NCBI GenBank assembly: GCA_948099385.1
Contig: CANUEZ040000179.1
Location: 10,496,001-10,560,000, forward strand
DNA length: 64,000 bases
DNA from: Fasciola hepatica
Lineage: Eukaryota > Platyhelminthes > Trematoda > Plagiorchiida > Fasciolidae
Reading direction: 5' to 3'
Position 1 is the first letter of the stretch. Every line of letters begins with the position of its first letter. Below are positions 45,481-56,291 of the stretch, in pieces. The notes below the pieces were generated by a model. That model made no database searches. It was not told the DNA's origin and was given only the letters and a program-made list of their open reading frames with translations. The position numbers and the translations under genes are program-made.

Positions 45481-46994
45481 AAAATGTTTAGAGCCGTGGT
45501 CTGGTGGACACGATACAAAGTACTCCTATTGATTTGGAAGGGCACACGACCACAAAACACAATAAATTTGGGAACAATACTACCAGGCGAGCTGAATCAA
45601 GCCAAACTCGACGTTCTACGCCTACTGCAACTAGAAGCCTTCCCGTTCGAAACCCTCAGGCTAGCCAGGATGGATGAAAACACCAAAGGAAGCAGGCTGT
45701 TGTACACCAGTATCTAAAGACTAGAAACTGTGCGAGCCAACGACCTACTGAGAGTTCGAGGGCGGCTGACAAATTCGAATCTGTAGTACGAAACAAAATA
45801 CCCTATAGTAGTTCCTGTTGACCACTGCATAGCGAGATCTCTGATAGACCTTGCACATCAAGAAGAGAGGCACGCAGGTTTCAATCACTTATTGAACGAT
45901 ATACGCCGACGATTTTGGGTGACAAGGGGACCAGCAAAGGCCAAGCGAGTCATAGGCAACTGCATTACTTGTCGTCGCCGGAGAGCGGTAGCAGGCCAAC
46001 AAATGATGGCCCCCTTCCAGCCGCTAGGGTTCAACCGTGATGGTGCCCGTTCGTGGAAATTGGCGCTGACTACTTTGGTCCGTTACTTGCAAGACAGCAA
46101 ATGAGCACCCAAAAGAGGTATGGCCGCCTGATAACGTGCCTACAATCCAGAGCAGTCCATCTTGAAGTAATGCATAGTATGACCACCGATTCATTTCTAA
46201 TGGCCTTCCAAAGGTTCATCGCGATTCGGGAATTCCCCAAGAATATATACTCAGACAATGGCTCGAACTTCTCTGGGGCTCATAAGGTGTCAGATAAATG
46301 GAGGAACCGCCCGGATCACGCCGAAATATAAAACAATACCGTAGAAAAGGGGATAGAACGGCACTTCAACCCACCCTATGCCAGTCATCGTGGGGGCGTT
46401 TGGGAAAGATTGATACGATCGACTAGGAGAATACTCACGGCCCTGACCTCACAACAAACCCTCGATGACGAGACTCTGACTGCTTCGCTAACAGAAGTAG
46501 AAAGCATATTGAACAACAGAGCCCTGGTGCCGATCGTCCCAGACCCGGAAGGTGAACCGGCTCCCACCCCCAACGACGTGTTAATACTTCGGTCAAACTT
46601 AGGAGCAATCACTCCGAAAACCCTTCGTGGGACGTATATCATTGGATGGAAACAGGTGAACCAACTGGCACAGGCTCTCTAGAAACGTTTGACGATGGAT
46701 TGCTTACCAACCCTGCGGGTTCGGCAAAGGTGGGTCTCCGAAGAAAGGTCGTTCAGACGTGGCGATGTCGTCATCTTCGTTGAGATCCACTTACATAAAG
46801 ACGATTGGCCGGTTGGAGTGATCAAGGATTGTCGTACAGAAATCGACGGCCTCATGCGCACAGCGGTGGTGAGAAAGAGCAAAGGAGATGTATTGCGAAG
46901 TATCCGTAAGACATGTCTGCTTGAAGGTGACAGTGGTGAGGGCGACGTTGAAGCTACAGATCAAGCTAAAACAAAGTCAACCGATACCAGATGA
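45481..46994 (+). pseudogene. Pao1 integrase with C-terminal DUF5641-like domain
   Basis: After a frameshift near 45490 the zinc-binding region reads HQEERHAGFNHLLNDIRRRF and NCITCRRRRA (HHCC, about 45860-45995). A second frameshift near 46050 leads into the catalytic core: GADYFGP (first Asp), KNIYSDNGSNFSGA (second Asp, near 46250) and GGVWERLIRSTRR (Glu, near 46400). The DDE triad is intact. The C-terminal part (FRRGDVVIFVEIHLHKDDWP, about 46760-46810) resembles the DUF5641 domain that ends BEL/Pao Pol. Stops at 46330 and 46680 interrupt it. The final stop follows 46991. Confidence 0.88.
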
Positions 46995-47689
46995 AGCTGA
47001 GTTTATTTATCTACCCCTCATATATTCTCCTGTAGGTCCCAACCCTTCACACAGTCTTTGAAGTATATTTGTGTCCAATTTTATATGGTGTTAACTACCT
47101 GAAACGGAGTTAATTTTCGAAACCTCAATTCAGCACACGACATGACAATGTTTGCCAGATAGCGGAAACTCTTGAACAAGCTCTTGTTGACAGTTAGTAG
47201 AAACATCTCTTTTTCCGGGACCTCCTGTTTGTATTATTACCCTATCTGTGTTCAAGTGGACGTAAGTTCTTAGTCAAACACACCTCTAATTTGATAACAC
47301 CACACTTTGAGCCCTTAACATTCGAGTGCCCCGTAGCCATCTCGATTCTTCATCAAGAATTCTCAGTCTTCATTTTATCACGTACTTTACTGTTACTCGG
47401 AAAGCCCTTTTCTTCCACATACCGTAACCTGTCTAAGCTTCCCGATTCCATCGAAGGAAATTTTCGTATAAGAACAATGTCGCATCATCCTCAGACGAAA
47501 CTCTTAGACATGGGGCTATGGAGCATAGCCTCAAGAAGCCTGCGAGCGTGTCTGCGACCGGCCGACGACAGACGAAATTCGTAGCGACCTGCGTATGCAC
47601 TGACTTAGGGCCCAGGTAGGTTAGGGCGAATCAGTGCCCCTATTTACTCCTTGGATGTTGACCGTTTCATGGGAGGATTTGGTGGGCGG
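46995..47689 (+). other. Pao1 3' internal region and polypurine tract
   Basis: About 700 bp of non-coding sequence ends in the polypurine tract GGGAGGATTTGGTGGGCGG (47671-47689) directly before the 3' LTR. The same tract occurs in Pao2 (56968-56987) and, on the minus strand, in Pao3 (63150-63170). It would prime plus-strand DNA synthesis. Confidence 0.75.
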
Positions 47690-48039
47690 TTTAAGGAACA
47701 TGCGTGGAAGTCCTCCCTAGTCGTTGTCATATACTTGTATCGTTGAGACTATGCTCTTTATCTCATTGACCCTCGAACAAGTACAACATGCATCAATCAC
47801 CACACTTCAACATTTGTCTACATTTTGCCCACGTGAAGTGGCATAATTCTGATTCGAACTTTGACTGCCGTGATGGTGGTACCTGACATTGACCTTTGTT
47901 GAACTCTGGTCCTCGTTGCTAGACGTTGTGGCCGTACGGTTGAGGTTTGTACGTATTTATATGCGTATAACGTGTTAATCCAGTGCCGTGGAAACTATGA
48001 ATTGGCTACGCGTTACTCACCGTCGGAATAACCGTTACA
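47690..48039 (+). repeat. Pao1 3' LTR
   Basis: 350 bp, starting TTTAAGGAACATGCGTGG (initial TG mutated to TT) and ending ACCGTTACA. It lacks 34 bp present in the 5' LTR near 41650-41685. Confidence 0.88.
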
Positions 48040-48040
48040 A

Positions 48041-48790
48041 AAGGGTACGCAGAGGAATCGCGGAGCCAGTCAAGGAAAATAGAGTGGTGGTTACTGGATA
48101 ATAAGTGTGGCTAAGTGAGACGCGGAGTTTGGAACGGCAGTTCTAACATGAAAATTGGTCATCAGTGCGAGTGGGACTGGCGTGTAATGGTATAAGTCAT
48201 GAGAAGGGAGAATGAGGGGGGTTCGACATAAGGGTAGGCAGAGAGGCGTACGAATGCGACCGATGAGCTCTATGGGCATAGGTTGATACCAAATGAATTG
48301 ATACCACAAGCCGGCAACTCCGACATGGGTGAAGAAATTAATACTGGCTGTAGTCAGCAGAGTAAAGTGGGTAGGACGATATTGACTTGCAACGGGAGGT
48401 GACATGGTGAAGTTCGATAGGACCAAGGACAGAATGGATAGGCGTGCATACCTTGAAAGAACGAAAAAACGGATGTGACAAGGGTGACGACAAAAGCGAT
48501 AGGTGGGAGTACAGTGCCAAACAAGGATGGTTGGAGCATGCGGTCTGCAGCTGAAGCATTAGAGCGGGCGATCTGCAACCGGTGCTAGTGGGTGGATATG
48601 GCTCTGCGCCGGAAACCCAACCTGAAAAACACTTCGGAGTGAACACATGAGGTGTGATCCACCAGCATAATTGCGCTCGTGCTCCGCTGAAGACGACCTG
48701 CACGCCTGATGTGCTCCGGCCAAAGCGGTGGGTCTGACCGCGCCCCGCGCCGTTGGGAATGGCACCAATGTTGATTGGTGGTTATGCTTA
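48041..48790 (-). mobile_element. R1 repeat, copy f, 5' portion
   Basis: Continuation of 39747-41336 beyond Pao1. It includes body sequence matching 4400-4560 of copy a (complement) and the GC-rich head at 48560-48770 (complements of CCCACCCACTAGCACCGGTT and GGTGGATCACACCTC). Similarity ends at about 48790. Confidence 0.75.
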
Positions 48791-49189
48791 CGGTGCGTAG
48801 TTCAGCTTTGAAAGTGCAATATATGAGATCCGCTTTCAGACGGACAGGTTGCGAGGGTTTTAAGAGGACGAAGCCAGCGGTCAGTAATCGACCAAACAGA
48901 GGCTCTATCCAGGCGCGTACATAAACTTTGAGGGTGAAATGAACTTAAAGAGAGAACTGGGAAAAGAGAGCTGATAAGACAGAGCAGTCGGGTTGTGCCC
49001 TTGCTGTGGAATAACGGGTAATGGTGGCACATAAATTCAAGTAGGGGACAAGGCATAGGAATGACAGAGACTGCGAGAGAAAGTTGATGTAAAGTGGATT
49101 AAAATAGTTGCATTTCAATTCTCTTGATTCACTATGGGAATGGCCAAAACTATTCAGACGGTGAGAATTCAGTCAGATAGATGAAACTG
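48791..49189. other. Unassigned spacer
   Basis: I see no motif. It may be the 3' untranslated region of the minus-strand LINE fragment that follows, given its position. Confidence 0.3.
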
Positions 49190-49660
49190 TCGATCATTGA
49201 TTGTGTCCTCAATTGGAGGGACAGGGTTAGCGAAGGAGTTGGTTTTAGAAGTCGAGGCCCTCTCGTATGCTACATCTTCTGCGATGCACATATTAGATAA
49301 CTGGAGTGCGCGGGTGACGTTGAGACATGGGCTGAGTGCTGACAGAAATTGGGACTTGGTTTGTGAGGCTCGAATGATGGGCAGCGAGTTCCAGATTTGG
49401 AGTAGGCGGGAAGGAAGAAACGTGACCTTATGGCTGATTTAGCTATACTAGAAGGGAGGGTAAAACGCCTGTGCCGAAGTGAGTAAGATGTTTCACAGTA
49501 GAAGCTTACTGGGTTCAAGGCAAAAGACCGGTTATGGAGCAGGCTATGCAAGAGTACTAAGTTTAATCTTTAGCGGCGGGGCCAGGGTGGGTCAAGATTC
49601 AGATGTTGACATCGTTCGCTACAGCTTAAGGACGTACACCAACCGAGTAGTTGTTTGGTG
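49190..49660 (-). pseudogene. LINE RT C-terminal fragment (LINE-C-like), minus strand
   Basis: On the minus strand from 49440 the reading SHKVTFLPSRLLQIWNSLP, then KSQFLSALSPCLNVT, is the conserved C terminus of CR1/Jockey-type ORF2 (the FFPSRLL..WNSLP signature). Weak connection-region sequence lies to its right. The catalytic domain is absent. Confidence 0.65.
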
Positions 49661-49712
49661 AAAAGCCTTTGTATGCTTCCAAAAGCAACCCTGTCTGGAC
49701 ATACCAGCTACC

Positions 49713-50046
49713 TCATTTACAAGCAGGGTTGTACCTATTTGGAAGAGACTCTCGGAGGATGCTGTTGGATGCAGCAATGTACGAACTTTCAAGAAGGCCC
49801 GAGATCCACGCTGGAACACAACATTCCCAGAGCTAGCTGTATGAACGAGGGATGAGGTAGTGAGCTCCTTGTATGTTTGTCAACGAACTTGCCTGTGGAG
49901 GTGATACTGCCTCGCAAATTCTGCTCTTTAGAAAAAGAATTCCACGAGCGAAGTTGGGAGCTACGGAAACCCGTTGACAACACAACGATCTGGAGGCTGG
50001 ATTGGTCGTGGCCACTTTCATCCTGTGGAAGCTGAACCGAACTGAA
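49713..50046 (+). pseudogene. LINE-A ORF2 C-terminal end and 3' UTR, short copy
   Basis: Nearly identical to 39240-39570 (two differences by eye: GATGAGG for GATGGGG and GGAAGCTG for GGAAACTG). It contains the VRTFKKARDP..ELAV C terminus and the 3' UTR to the GAACTGAA tail. Immediately left of 49713 similarity to the other copy drops abruptly, so this is either 5' truncated there or a homogenised patch. Confidence 0.8.
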
Positions 50047-50061
50047 TGCTACTGAAAGCCC

Positions 50062-50436
50062 TGCAACGACCCGTCGTGGAAAATCCCCAAAAAGCCACTG
50101 TAGTTCCCATGCTTCCTTAACATCACTCACTTATTTACATTAATGAATTGTTTTATGCACTGTTTGTCTTATACGGACCAATGCATGTTTGTTCGCGCCC
50201 AGCGCGTTGCTCTGTCATATTCTTGTTCTGACCTTGCGCGACGCACGTGCTCCTTTCTCGCACGCCACAATCCGGTTCTCGTTTTTTGGGTCCTCTTGGT
50301 CGCATAATTGAGGTTTGTATTTGGTTCTTGTCGTTGTTCGTCTGATAATCTAGTATCGTAGAATTTCCCTGATAATCGTCCTTTGATTTCAGAATTCGTT
50401 GCAGATTTCGCTACTCATTGCTCGAACGTGTCTTAC
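50062..50436 (+). repeat. Pao2 5' LTR
   Basis: 375 bp from TGCAACGACCCGTCGTGG to GTGTCTTACA. 50075-50383 is identical by eye to 57001-57309 of the 3' LTR (309 bp), yet the last 50 bases differ at many positions. ATACTCAGCT follows immediately, as in Pao1. Confidence 0.92.
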
Positions 50437-51650
50437 AATACTCAGCTGGTCAACTTGGAACGATAAGAGACGAAACACGCCAATAAATGGTCCGAAGCAT
50501 TTGGAATCTGGACAGGAAGTAATACGGCATGTCACTGGGGAGGCTTCGGGTACTTCTGATTCTTTAGTTAATGCTAGGTCACCTGGTCCTTTCAGTGATA
50601 GCTCATGTAATGCTGACGGTAATAGGGATCTTGAGAATGTCGATCTAATTAAGCCAAGGATATTTGACCTAGATCAACAACGGTTGTCAGCTAGACAGCA
50701 GGCCCAGGAAGCAGAAGAGAAGTATAGACAAGAAAAGGATCGACGCAATTGGAATCTGGACAGGAAGTAATATTGCAAGCCACTGAGGAGGTTTTGGATT
50801 CTTTTGATTCTTTAGTTAATGCTGGGTCACTTTGTCCTATCAATGCCAGCCCATGTACTACTGAGGGTAACATGGATTGTAAGAATGTCGATCTATTTAA
50901 GCTAATGATATAAGACCCAGAACAGCAACTGTTATCAGTTGGGCAACAAGCCCAGGAATCAGAAAGGAAGAATAGACAGAACGAGAGTGAGCAGAAGGTC
51001 AGCGACTACTACCTATCCGACAGATCAGGACAGATTAAAATAGGAAACTCTGCGCCTGCGTCGAATATGAAACATCAGCACCACCGACGATCGGCCTGCC
51101 AATGGTAAAACTGACAGTTTTCGACGGATGCTCTGAACACTTCTGTAAGTTCATCAGGCTGTTCGAAACTTTCGTCGAAACCAAGATAAACGACCCTGGG
51201 CAAAGGCTTCTCTACCTAACTCATTACTGTCGAGGCCGAGCAAGAGAAGCCATGGATGTGCGCACCATGCTTGACCAGGAACAAGGCTACACACTAGCAA
51301 GGAAGACCCTGAGGGACCTGCTCAGCCAGCCGTCCAAGGTAGCCTGTAACCTAACAGAAGGCGTGATGGCAGAGACGAAAAGAACCAAGGGCGAGGTCTA
51401 TACAATGGCCTATCTGGTAATCCAAACGCAGAACTGTCCAACAGCCTCCGACCATTTAGGTTACGGGGCTGATCTCGATGCAATCCATACGTTGGAGGGC
51501 ATAGTCCGTCACCTTTCTCCAGGGATACAGGGTCGGTGGGCGGAAGAGGCGGAACGTATAAGCTGAGGCGACCGCGAGGCTAACTTCAAAGACTTGACCG
51601 AATACTTGGACTGGCTAACCAAGATAACTTACAGCAGATTTTGCTGACTC
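50437..51650 (+). pseudogene. Pao2 gag with an internal tandem duplication
   Basis: The N-terminal part contains two diverged tandem copies of about 248 bp (50501-50748 and 50749-50995), each starting TTGGAATCTGGACAGGAAGT and each encoding an acidic segment followed by a Gln/Glu-rich coiled-coil-like stretch (QQRLSARQQAQEAEEKYRQ). Pao1 has one such unit. After a stop and frameshift the core follows at 51102-51566: FCKFIRLFETFVETK, RLLYLTHYCRGRAREAM, then LRDLLSQPSKVACNL. Stops lie at 50768 and 51564. Confidence 0.8.
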
Positions 51651-52560
51651 ATCCGGGACAGTAAACGAGTAAGCAAATCTAGCACCAGCCAGGCTCAGGA
51701 CACTTCACGGGACCATCCGAAATACCAGCCTTGAACCAACGCACAAGCTGTTTTACGCGAGGCTATAGCGCATCCAAGTTGCAGGTCCTGTGACGCTATC
51801 CTCGGGCTACGACAATGCCCCAAGTTCATCAGTGTCGGGACAGACGAACGTTATAGAAGGGCGAGAATGACAGGAACGTGTTTTTTTTATGCCTCAACAC
51901 CAAGCACTGGGCGGCAGCTTGCCGAACAAGGACCAGATGTGACCACGAGGGTTGCACGGGCAGATAACATCGATTAATACACCAGGCGAGAAAAGCAAAG
52001 CCAGGGGCGACCATTAAGTCCAGCGTTATTTGTTCAATGTAGCGGTCTACCGGTAAACCAGTGCGTCTAGGAGTGGTCACCCTGGAGGTTATGACCCCAA
52101 CCGGGGTGGTCAAAGCGTTGGCGTTCGTTGACAGTGGATCGAACACTACCCTGGTGAAGGAGGGGTTTACCGACTAACACCGGCTCGCTGAAAGTACGAC
52201 ATCGTTAGCAGTGAGCACGGTGGGCGGAACACAAGTAATGACTGCCTGCCGGTTGAGATTACAGCTCATCTCCTCAGACACCAACGAGTAAATCGAGCCA
52301 AAGGAGGCACTTACACTGGCTGATCTCCCCATGCGAGCACCAAGGTCGGTGATCGCAATTTCGACTAGATTTCCTCAGCTGCAGTTTATAACCGTTGCAG
52401 AATGGGAAGACGACGAAGTGGACCTCCTCATTGGCTACGACGTACCAGGGGCACACTGGGTACTGGGCCAGAGAGTGGACAACCATGAGGCGCCCTAGGC
52501 CGTACGCACAGCCCTGGGATGGATATTATAAGGTCCAGTAGGGGGACGTGGTTCCGTGAC
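51651..52560 (+). pseudogene. Pao2 zinc region and aspartic protease
   Basis: The protease starts near 52060 with RLGVVTLEVMTPTGVVKALA and has a canonical active site FVDSGSNTTLV (DSG, about 52125-52155). An in-frame TAA near 52174 and a stop near 52289 interrupt it. Downstream DEVDLLIGYDVPGAHWVLGQ is the conserved protease-RT link seen in Pao1. The zinc-knuckle region (51740-51960) is too scrambled for a confident motif. Confidence 0.75.
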
Positions 52561-54340
52561 TTACGTATCAGCCGAGATGAACCGTATAGAGTATCAGTTG
52601 CAGCGGCTGCATGAAAAGCAGTTTCAGGAGATCGGAGACGAGAGACTACCGTCGTCGCAAGAGGAACACTTCACTCTGCAAACAGTGCTGTAAGGCACTA
52701 GAGGCCTTAAAAAACAGTTCGAAATTCCCCTCCCATGGCGCACACCGGCTGACCTTTGGGTTGACAACAGAAACTATGCTCTACACAGACTACTTTGACC
52801 GGAAGAAAGCTTTGTCCAAAACCAGGTTCTATGGGAATGATATACAGAATTAATGAAGCGAAAACAAGCTCCAGGCTACGTTGAAATGATGCCTGCTACC
52901 ACTGACTACTGTTAGGAGATCTGGTACCTACCTCATCGCCGGTTATCAACCCCAGAAAACCCGAGAAATTGCCGGTGGGGTTCGACTGTGCGGCTAAGTT
53001 CCAGGGCAAGTCGCTAAATGATGGCCTATTACAAGGGCCTGACTGAACCACGCTACCGATCGAAGTTTTGTGCCGCTTGAGAGTAGGTAGTTTGGCCTTG
53101 TCCGTCGATATCAGGGGAATGCTCCACCAAGTGTTAATACCGGCAAAAGAACGAGATGCGTTGCTTTTCCTGTGGTGGGAAGAGAACAGCCAGGACAACG
53201 CAGTGATGAATTATGGAGATGCGGTCCACCCCTTTGGAGCCATATCATCACTGTTTTGTGCGAACTACGCCCTTCGAGGATCAGCGAAGAAACACGGAGA
53301 TTTGGTCCAACGGTCGGTGGTAGACAGGTTCGGCAGAAACTTCTATGTGGACGACTATCTTGGGTCATTCGATGACGTAGACTCGGCCCTAGCGCAGTTC
53401 AGAGGCCTGACAAGATCGCTAGAAGAGGGCGGCTTCCATCTGACGAAATGGATGTCGAAAGCTTCAGAAGTGCCGGAAGCCAGTCCATATCACGAGGGGG
53501 CCGAAAGAGTTAGATATGTGGACGGCTCTCCACTCCCCACCGAAAGCACTCTAGGGATACAATGGAACGCGGAAGCGGACGACTTTGTTTTCGAGCTAAA
53601 CTTTCCCGAGGTGCCAGCACCCATTGTGGCATACTATCTGCTGTCTCTAGTTTGTTCGATCCGCCCGGTTTCGTCTCTCCCTGGCTGTTGCCCGGAAAGA
53701 TCTTGCTGGAGCGGATCTGCCGTAAGAACGTCAATTGGGACCAGCCACTGGACCGAGAAGGCCAGCTGGACTGGCAAGAATTTCTGAACACCTTAAAGAA
53801 ACTAAGGGACATAAAGATTCCACGATGTTTGCCCCCTGGTCATGCAACGCGGACAGCAGAACTGCACTCCTTTTCTGACACATCCGAGGTCGGTTACGGA
53901 GCCATGGTACACGGACGATGGTGCACGGGAAATGGAAAATATACTACGAGATTCCTGCTCGACAAAGCCAGCGTTGGCCCACTGAAGTCGGCTTCGTTCC
54001 CGCGCCCTGAACTCAGTGCAGCCCTGTTAGCAGTCAGGGTGGTGCAAGCGGTAAAGAGATGTTTTGACTTCTACACTTGGTCGGCTAGTTTCTGGATGAA
54101 CTCGAAAATAGTACCGTGCTACGTCAACAACGTCAGGAGCCGTTTTAGTTCTTCCGTGGCTATCCGACTCACGATCATTCACGACGAATCGGCCATGAAC
54201 CAGTGGAAGCATGTCAGGTCTGGCGATAACCCAGCATATCTGGCTCCCGAGGTGCAACCAACTTCCGGCAACTCGACACGTGGACAGGAGGACCGAAGTT
54301 CCTGCATATGCTCGAACAAGACTGGCTTGTGTATGAAATA
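52561..54340 (+). pseudogene. Pao2 reverse transcriptase and RNase H
   Basis: The RT N-terminal part (52560-53060) is broken by several stops. From 53068 one frame stays open for 239 codons: LALSVDIRGMLHQVLIP (motif A), HPFGAISSLFCANYA, the catalytic NFYVDDYLGSF (near 53340-53370) and GGFHLTKWMSK. A frameshift near 53620 leads into LFDPPGFVSPWLLPGK and RNase H: LHSFSDTSEVGYGAMVHG (near 53865-53915) and PRPELSAALLAVRV. The segment that reads FWTDS in Pao1 reads FWMNS here (near 54090), so one catalytic Asp has become Asn. The open frame ends at 54341. Confidence 0.88.
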
Positions 54341-55175
54341 AACCCTTCCGGAATTGGAACCGGAGGTCAAGGGCGTAGTGACGACGGCCACAGTCGTCGA
54401 AGCTTCATTCATTTTGTCACGATTGGTCAGATTTTCTTCCTGGATGAAGACACTTCGTTTATCAGTTTGGCTTGCCAGGCTCAGGGGACATTTGCTAATC
54501 ATGAAAGGAGTCCACCCCTCCGGCCTGGTAGAGTGGGTCCGATAAGTCCCGATGAACTACGAGCAGCAGAACACGGTATATTCAAGATGGTACAACGTGA
54601 GGCTTTCACACGAGAAGTCGAGAGGACGGAAGAATGGGGACCAATCGGCAAAGAGACATCACCTCCGCGAGGCGACTTGAAGCATTTAAACCCCAGACCC
54701 ATTATTGGACTACAACGGGTAGACGGCAGGCTGACCAACTCTCACCTGAGCTTTGACACGAAATACCCCATATTGCTGCCGACTCGACAGCCTGTGATAG
54801 AGTTAATGGTCCAACACGTCCAAGCCTTGGAGGGACATGTCGGGGGATGCCACGTGACAAGCTTCATCCAAGAACGCCTTTGGTTGCCGAGAGGAAGAGC
54901 CGCTGTAAAACGCGTAATCTGATTTTGTGTACATTGTAGGAGACGCAATGCCGCGGCGGACAAACAACACATGGCTCCGCTGCTAGAATGCACAGTGACT
55001 CCAAGCTGGTGGCCATTCAGCGACACCGGGTTGGACTATTTCGGGCCCGTGTGGATCAAGTGTGGGAGAAGGCTGGAAAACCGATATTGGTGTATCATGA
55101 CAAGCATGAAGTCACGTGCGGTACACTTAGAAGTTGAGCATTCAATGACAACCGACTCTTTCCTGTGGGCCTTGC
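54341..55175 (+). pseudogene. Pao2 integrase, N-terminal half
   Basis: From 54308 to 54922 one frame is open, ending with the zinc-binding region: HVQALEGHVGGCHVTSFIQ and RLWLPRGRAAVKRVI, then a TGA followed by HCRRRNAAADKQHMAP. The catalytic core starts with GLDYFGPVWIK (first Asp, near 55030) and runs through SRAVHLEVEHSMTTDSFLWA to 55175. There a solo LTR interrupts the codon series. Confidence 0.85.
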
Positions 55176-55534
55176 TGTAAGTCAGTTCTCGCGAATCGAG
55201 CAACGAGTAGCCAATTCAAACGAATCCCAAAACCAGAACAAGACTGATTCTTAGTTTCCACGGAACAAAACTGACATTCACAAAGGTTACAAATATATAC
55301 AAACCTCGAGTATACGGCCAAATAGACTTCACAATAAAACCCAAAGGTTCAAAGCCACGTGGCTCAAACGCGACGGTCAGAAACGGTTCAAGGCCAAATT
55401 CAAATGTCTCACATGGATAAACAAAGGTGAAAAAGTGTGGTATATGAGCGAGCTTTTCAAGGTAATGTTAAATATATTCAAATTCACAAGGCACGTAGAA
55501 AATTTGGAAGGATTTTCAATACTTGTTCTTTACA
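55176..55534 (-). mobile_element. Solo LTR (Pao1-related) inserted in the Pao2 integrase
   Basis: 359 bp bounded by TGTAAG on the left and TTTACA on the right, flanked by the exact 5-bp repeat CTTGC (55171-55175 and 55535-55539). Its reverse complement aligns with the Pao1 LTR: AACGAATCCCAAAACCRGAA-like and TTTCCACGG segments, and TACAAACCTC..GTACGGCC. Taking out the LTR and one CTTGC makes the integrase frame continuous and equivalent to Pao1 at the same point. The GTAAGT and TTGCAG at the borders look like splice sites but come from the LTR termini and the target repeat. Confidence 0.92.
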
Positions 55535-56291
55535 CTTGCAGCGCTTTATCAACCGAATAGGCGTACCGGCAGGTGTATGCTCCGACAATGGGTCGAACTT
55601 CGTGGGTGCCCAACGGGAACTGCAGCGCTGGCAAAAACATGAGCAGGGAAGAACTGCAGAATCGAACCGTGGCCCGTGTTATGCGACGGCACTTCACTCC
55701 CTCACAGACCAATCATCGCGGCTGCGTTTGGGAACGCTCGATCCGGTCCACTAGGCGAATATTGCTGTCGATCTTTGGGCAACAGCCGCCCGACGACGAG
55801 AAGTTGAGCACCGTCACTGCTGAGGTAGAGAGATTTCTGAACATCCGCCCACTGGTTCCAGTAACCATCGGCAACCCCACCAATCTGGCGCCCGACCAGA
55901 ACGACTTATTGATGTTAAGATCGAACGAAGGTTTCCAAGTACCGATAAACCTTCATGGGAGCTACCTCCATGGATGAAAGCAGGCCAACTATCTTGCAAG
56001 GTTTCTGGGAGGCGATGGCCCCAGGAGTACCTACCGGCTCTGCAAGGTCGACAGAAGTGGCTGGTCAAAACAAGACCATTCAGGGTTGGAGAAGTAGTTG
56101 TGATCGCAGAGGTACACGCGCATTTCAGCGCCTGGACTTTGGGCGTGGTTACGAAGACCATCAAAAGCTGCCACGAAATGATAAGGACTGTGAAGGTGAG
56201 GACCGCCAACGGAACACTAATCCGCAACAAAAGCAGTATCAGCCTCCTCGAGAGTGAAGACGGAGAAGCCGACAAAAAGGAAAGGCAGTAG
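55535..56291 (+). pseudogene. Pao2 integrase, C-terminal half and DUF5641-like domain
   Basis: It resumes with RFINRIGVPAGVCSDNGSNF (second catalytic Asp, near 55590). After a frameshift near 55640 comes GCVWERSIRSTRRILLS (catalytic Glu, near 55725). A second frameshift near 55990 precedes FRVGEVVVIAEVHAHFSAW and IRTVKVRTANGTLIRNKSS, ending with SLLESEDGEADKK and a stop at 56289-56291. The DDE residues are all present. The C-terminal domain matches the end of Pao1 and the Pao3 fragment at 63856-64000. Confidence 0.87.

Larger units (their letters stand above)
41337..48039 (+). mobile_element. BEL/Pao retrotransposon Pao1, complete but dead
   Basis: A 6.7-kb element with both LTRs (41337-41720, 47690-48039), gag, protease, RT, RNase H and integrase in BEL/Pao order, and a polypurine tract next to the 3' LTR. 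Flanking bases GAAGG (41332-41336) and AAAGG (48040-48044) look like a 5-bp target duplication with one change. Joining the flanks gives R1 sequence continuous with 34478-34500 of copy d. Several stops and three frameshifts disable the coding region. The motif SDNGSNF in the integrase and the DUF1759-like gag are typical of this superfamily. Confidence 0.93.

Noticed and set aside
55177..55541. GTAAGT..TTGCAG borders in the Pao2 integrase look like a spliceosomal intron
   Set aside because: The segment is an antisense LTR with an exact 5-bp target repeat, and joining at the apparent splice sites would shift the integrase frame and reach a stop.
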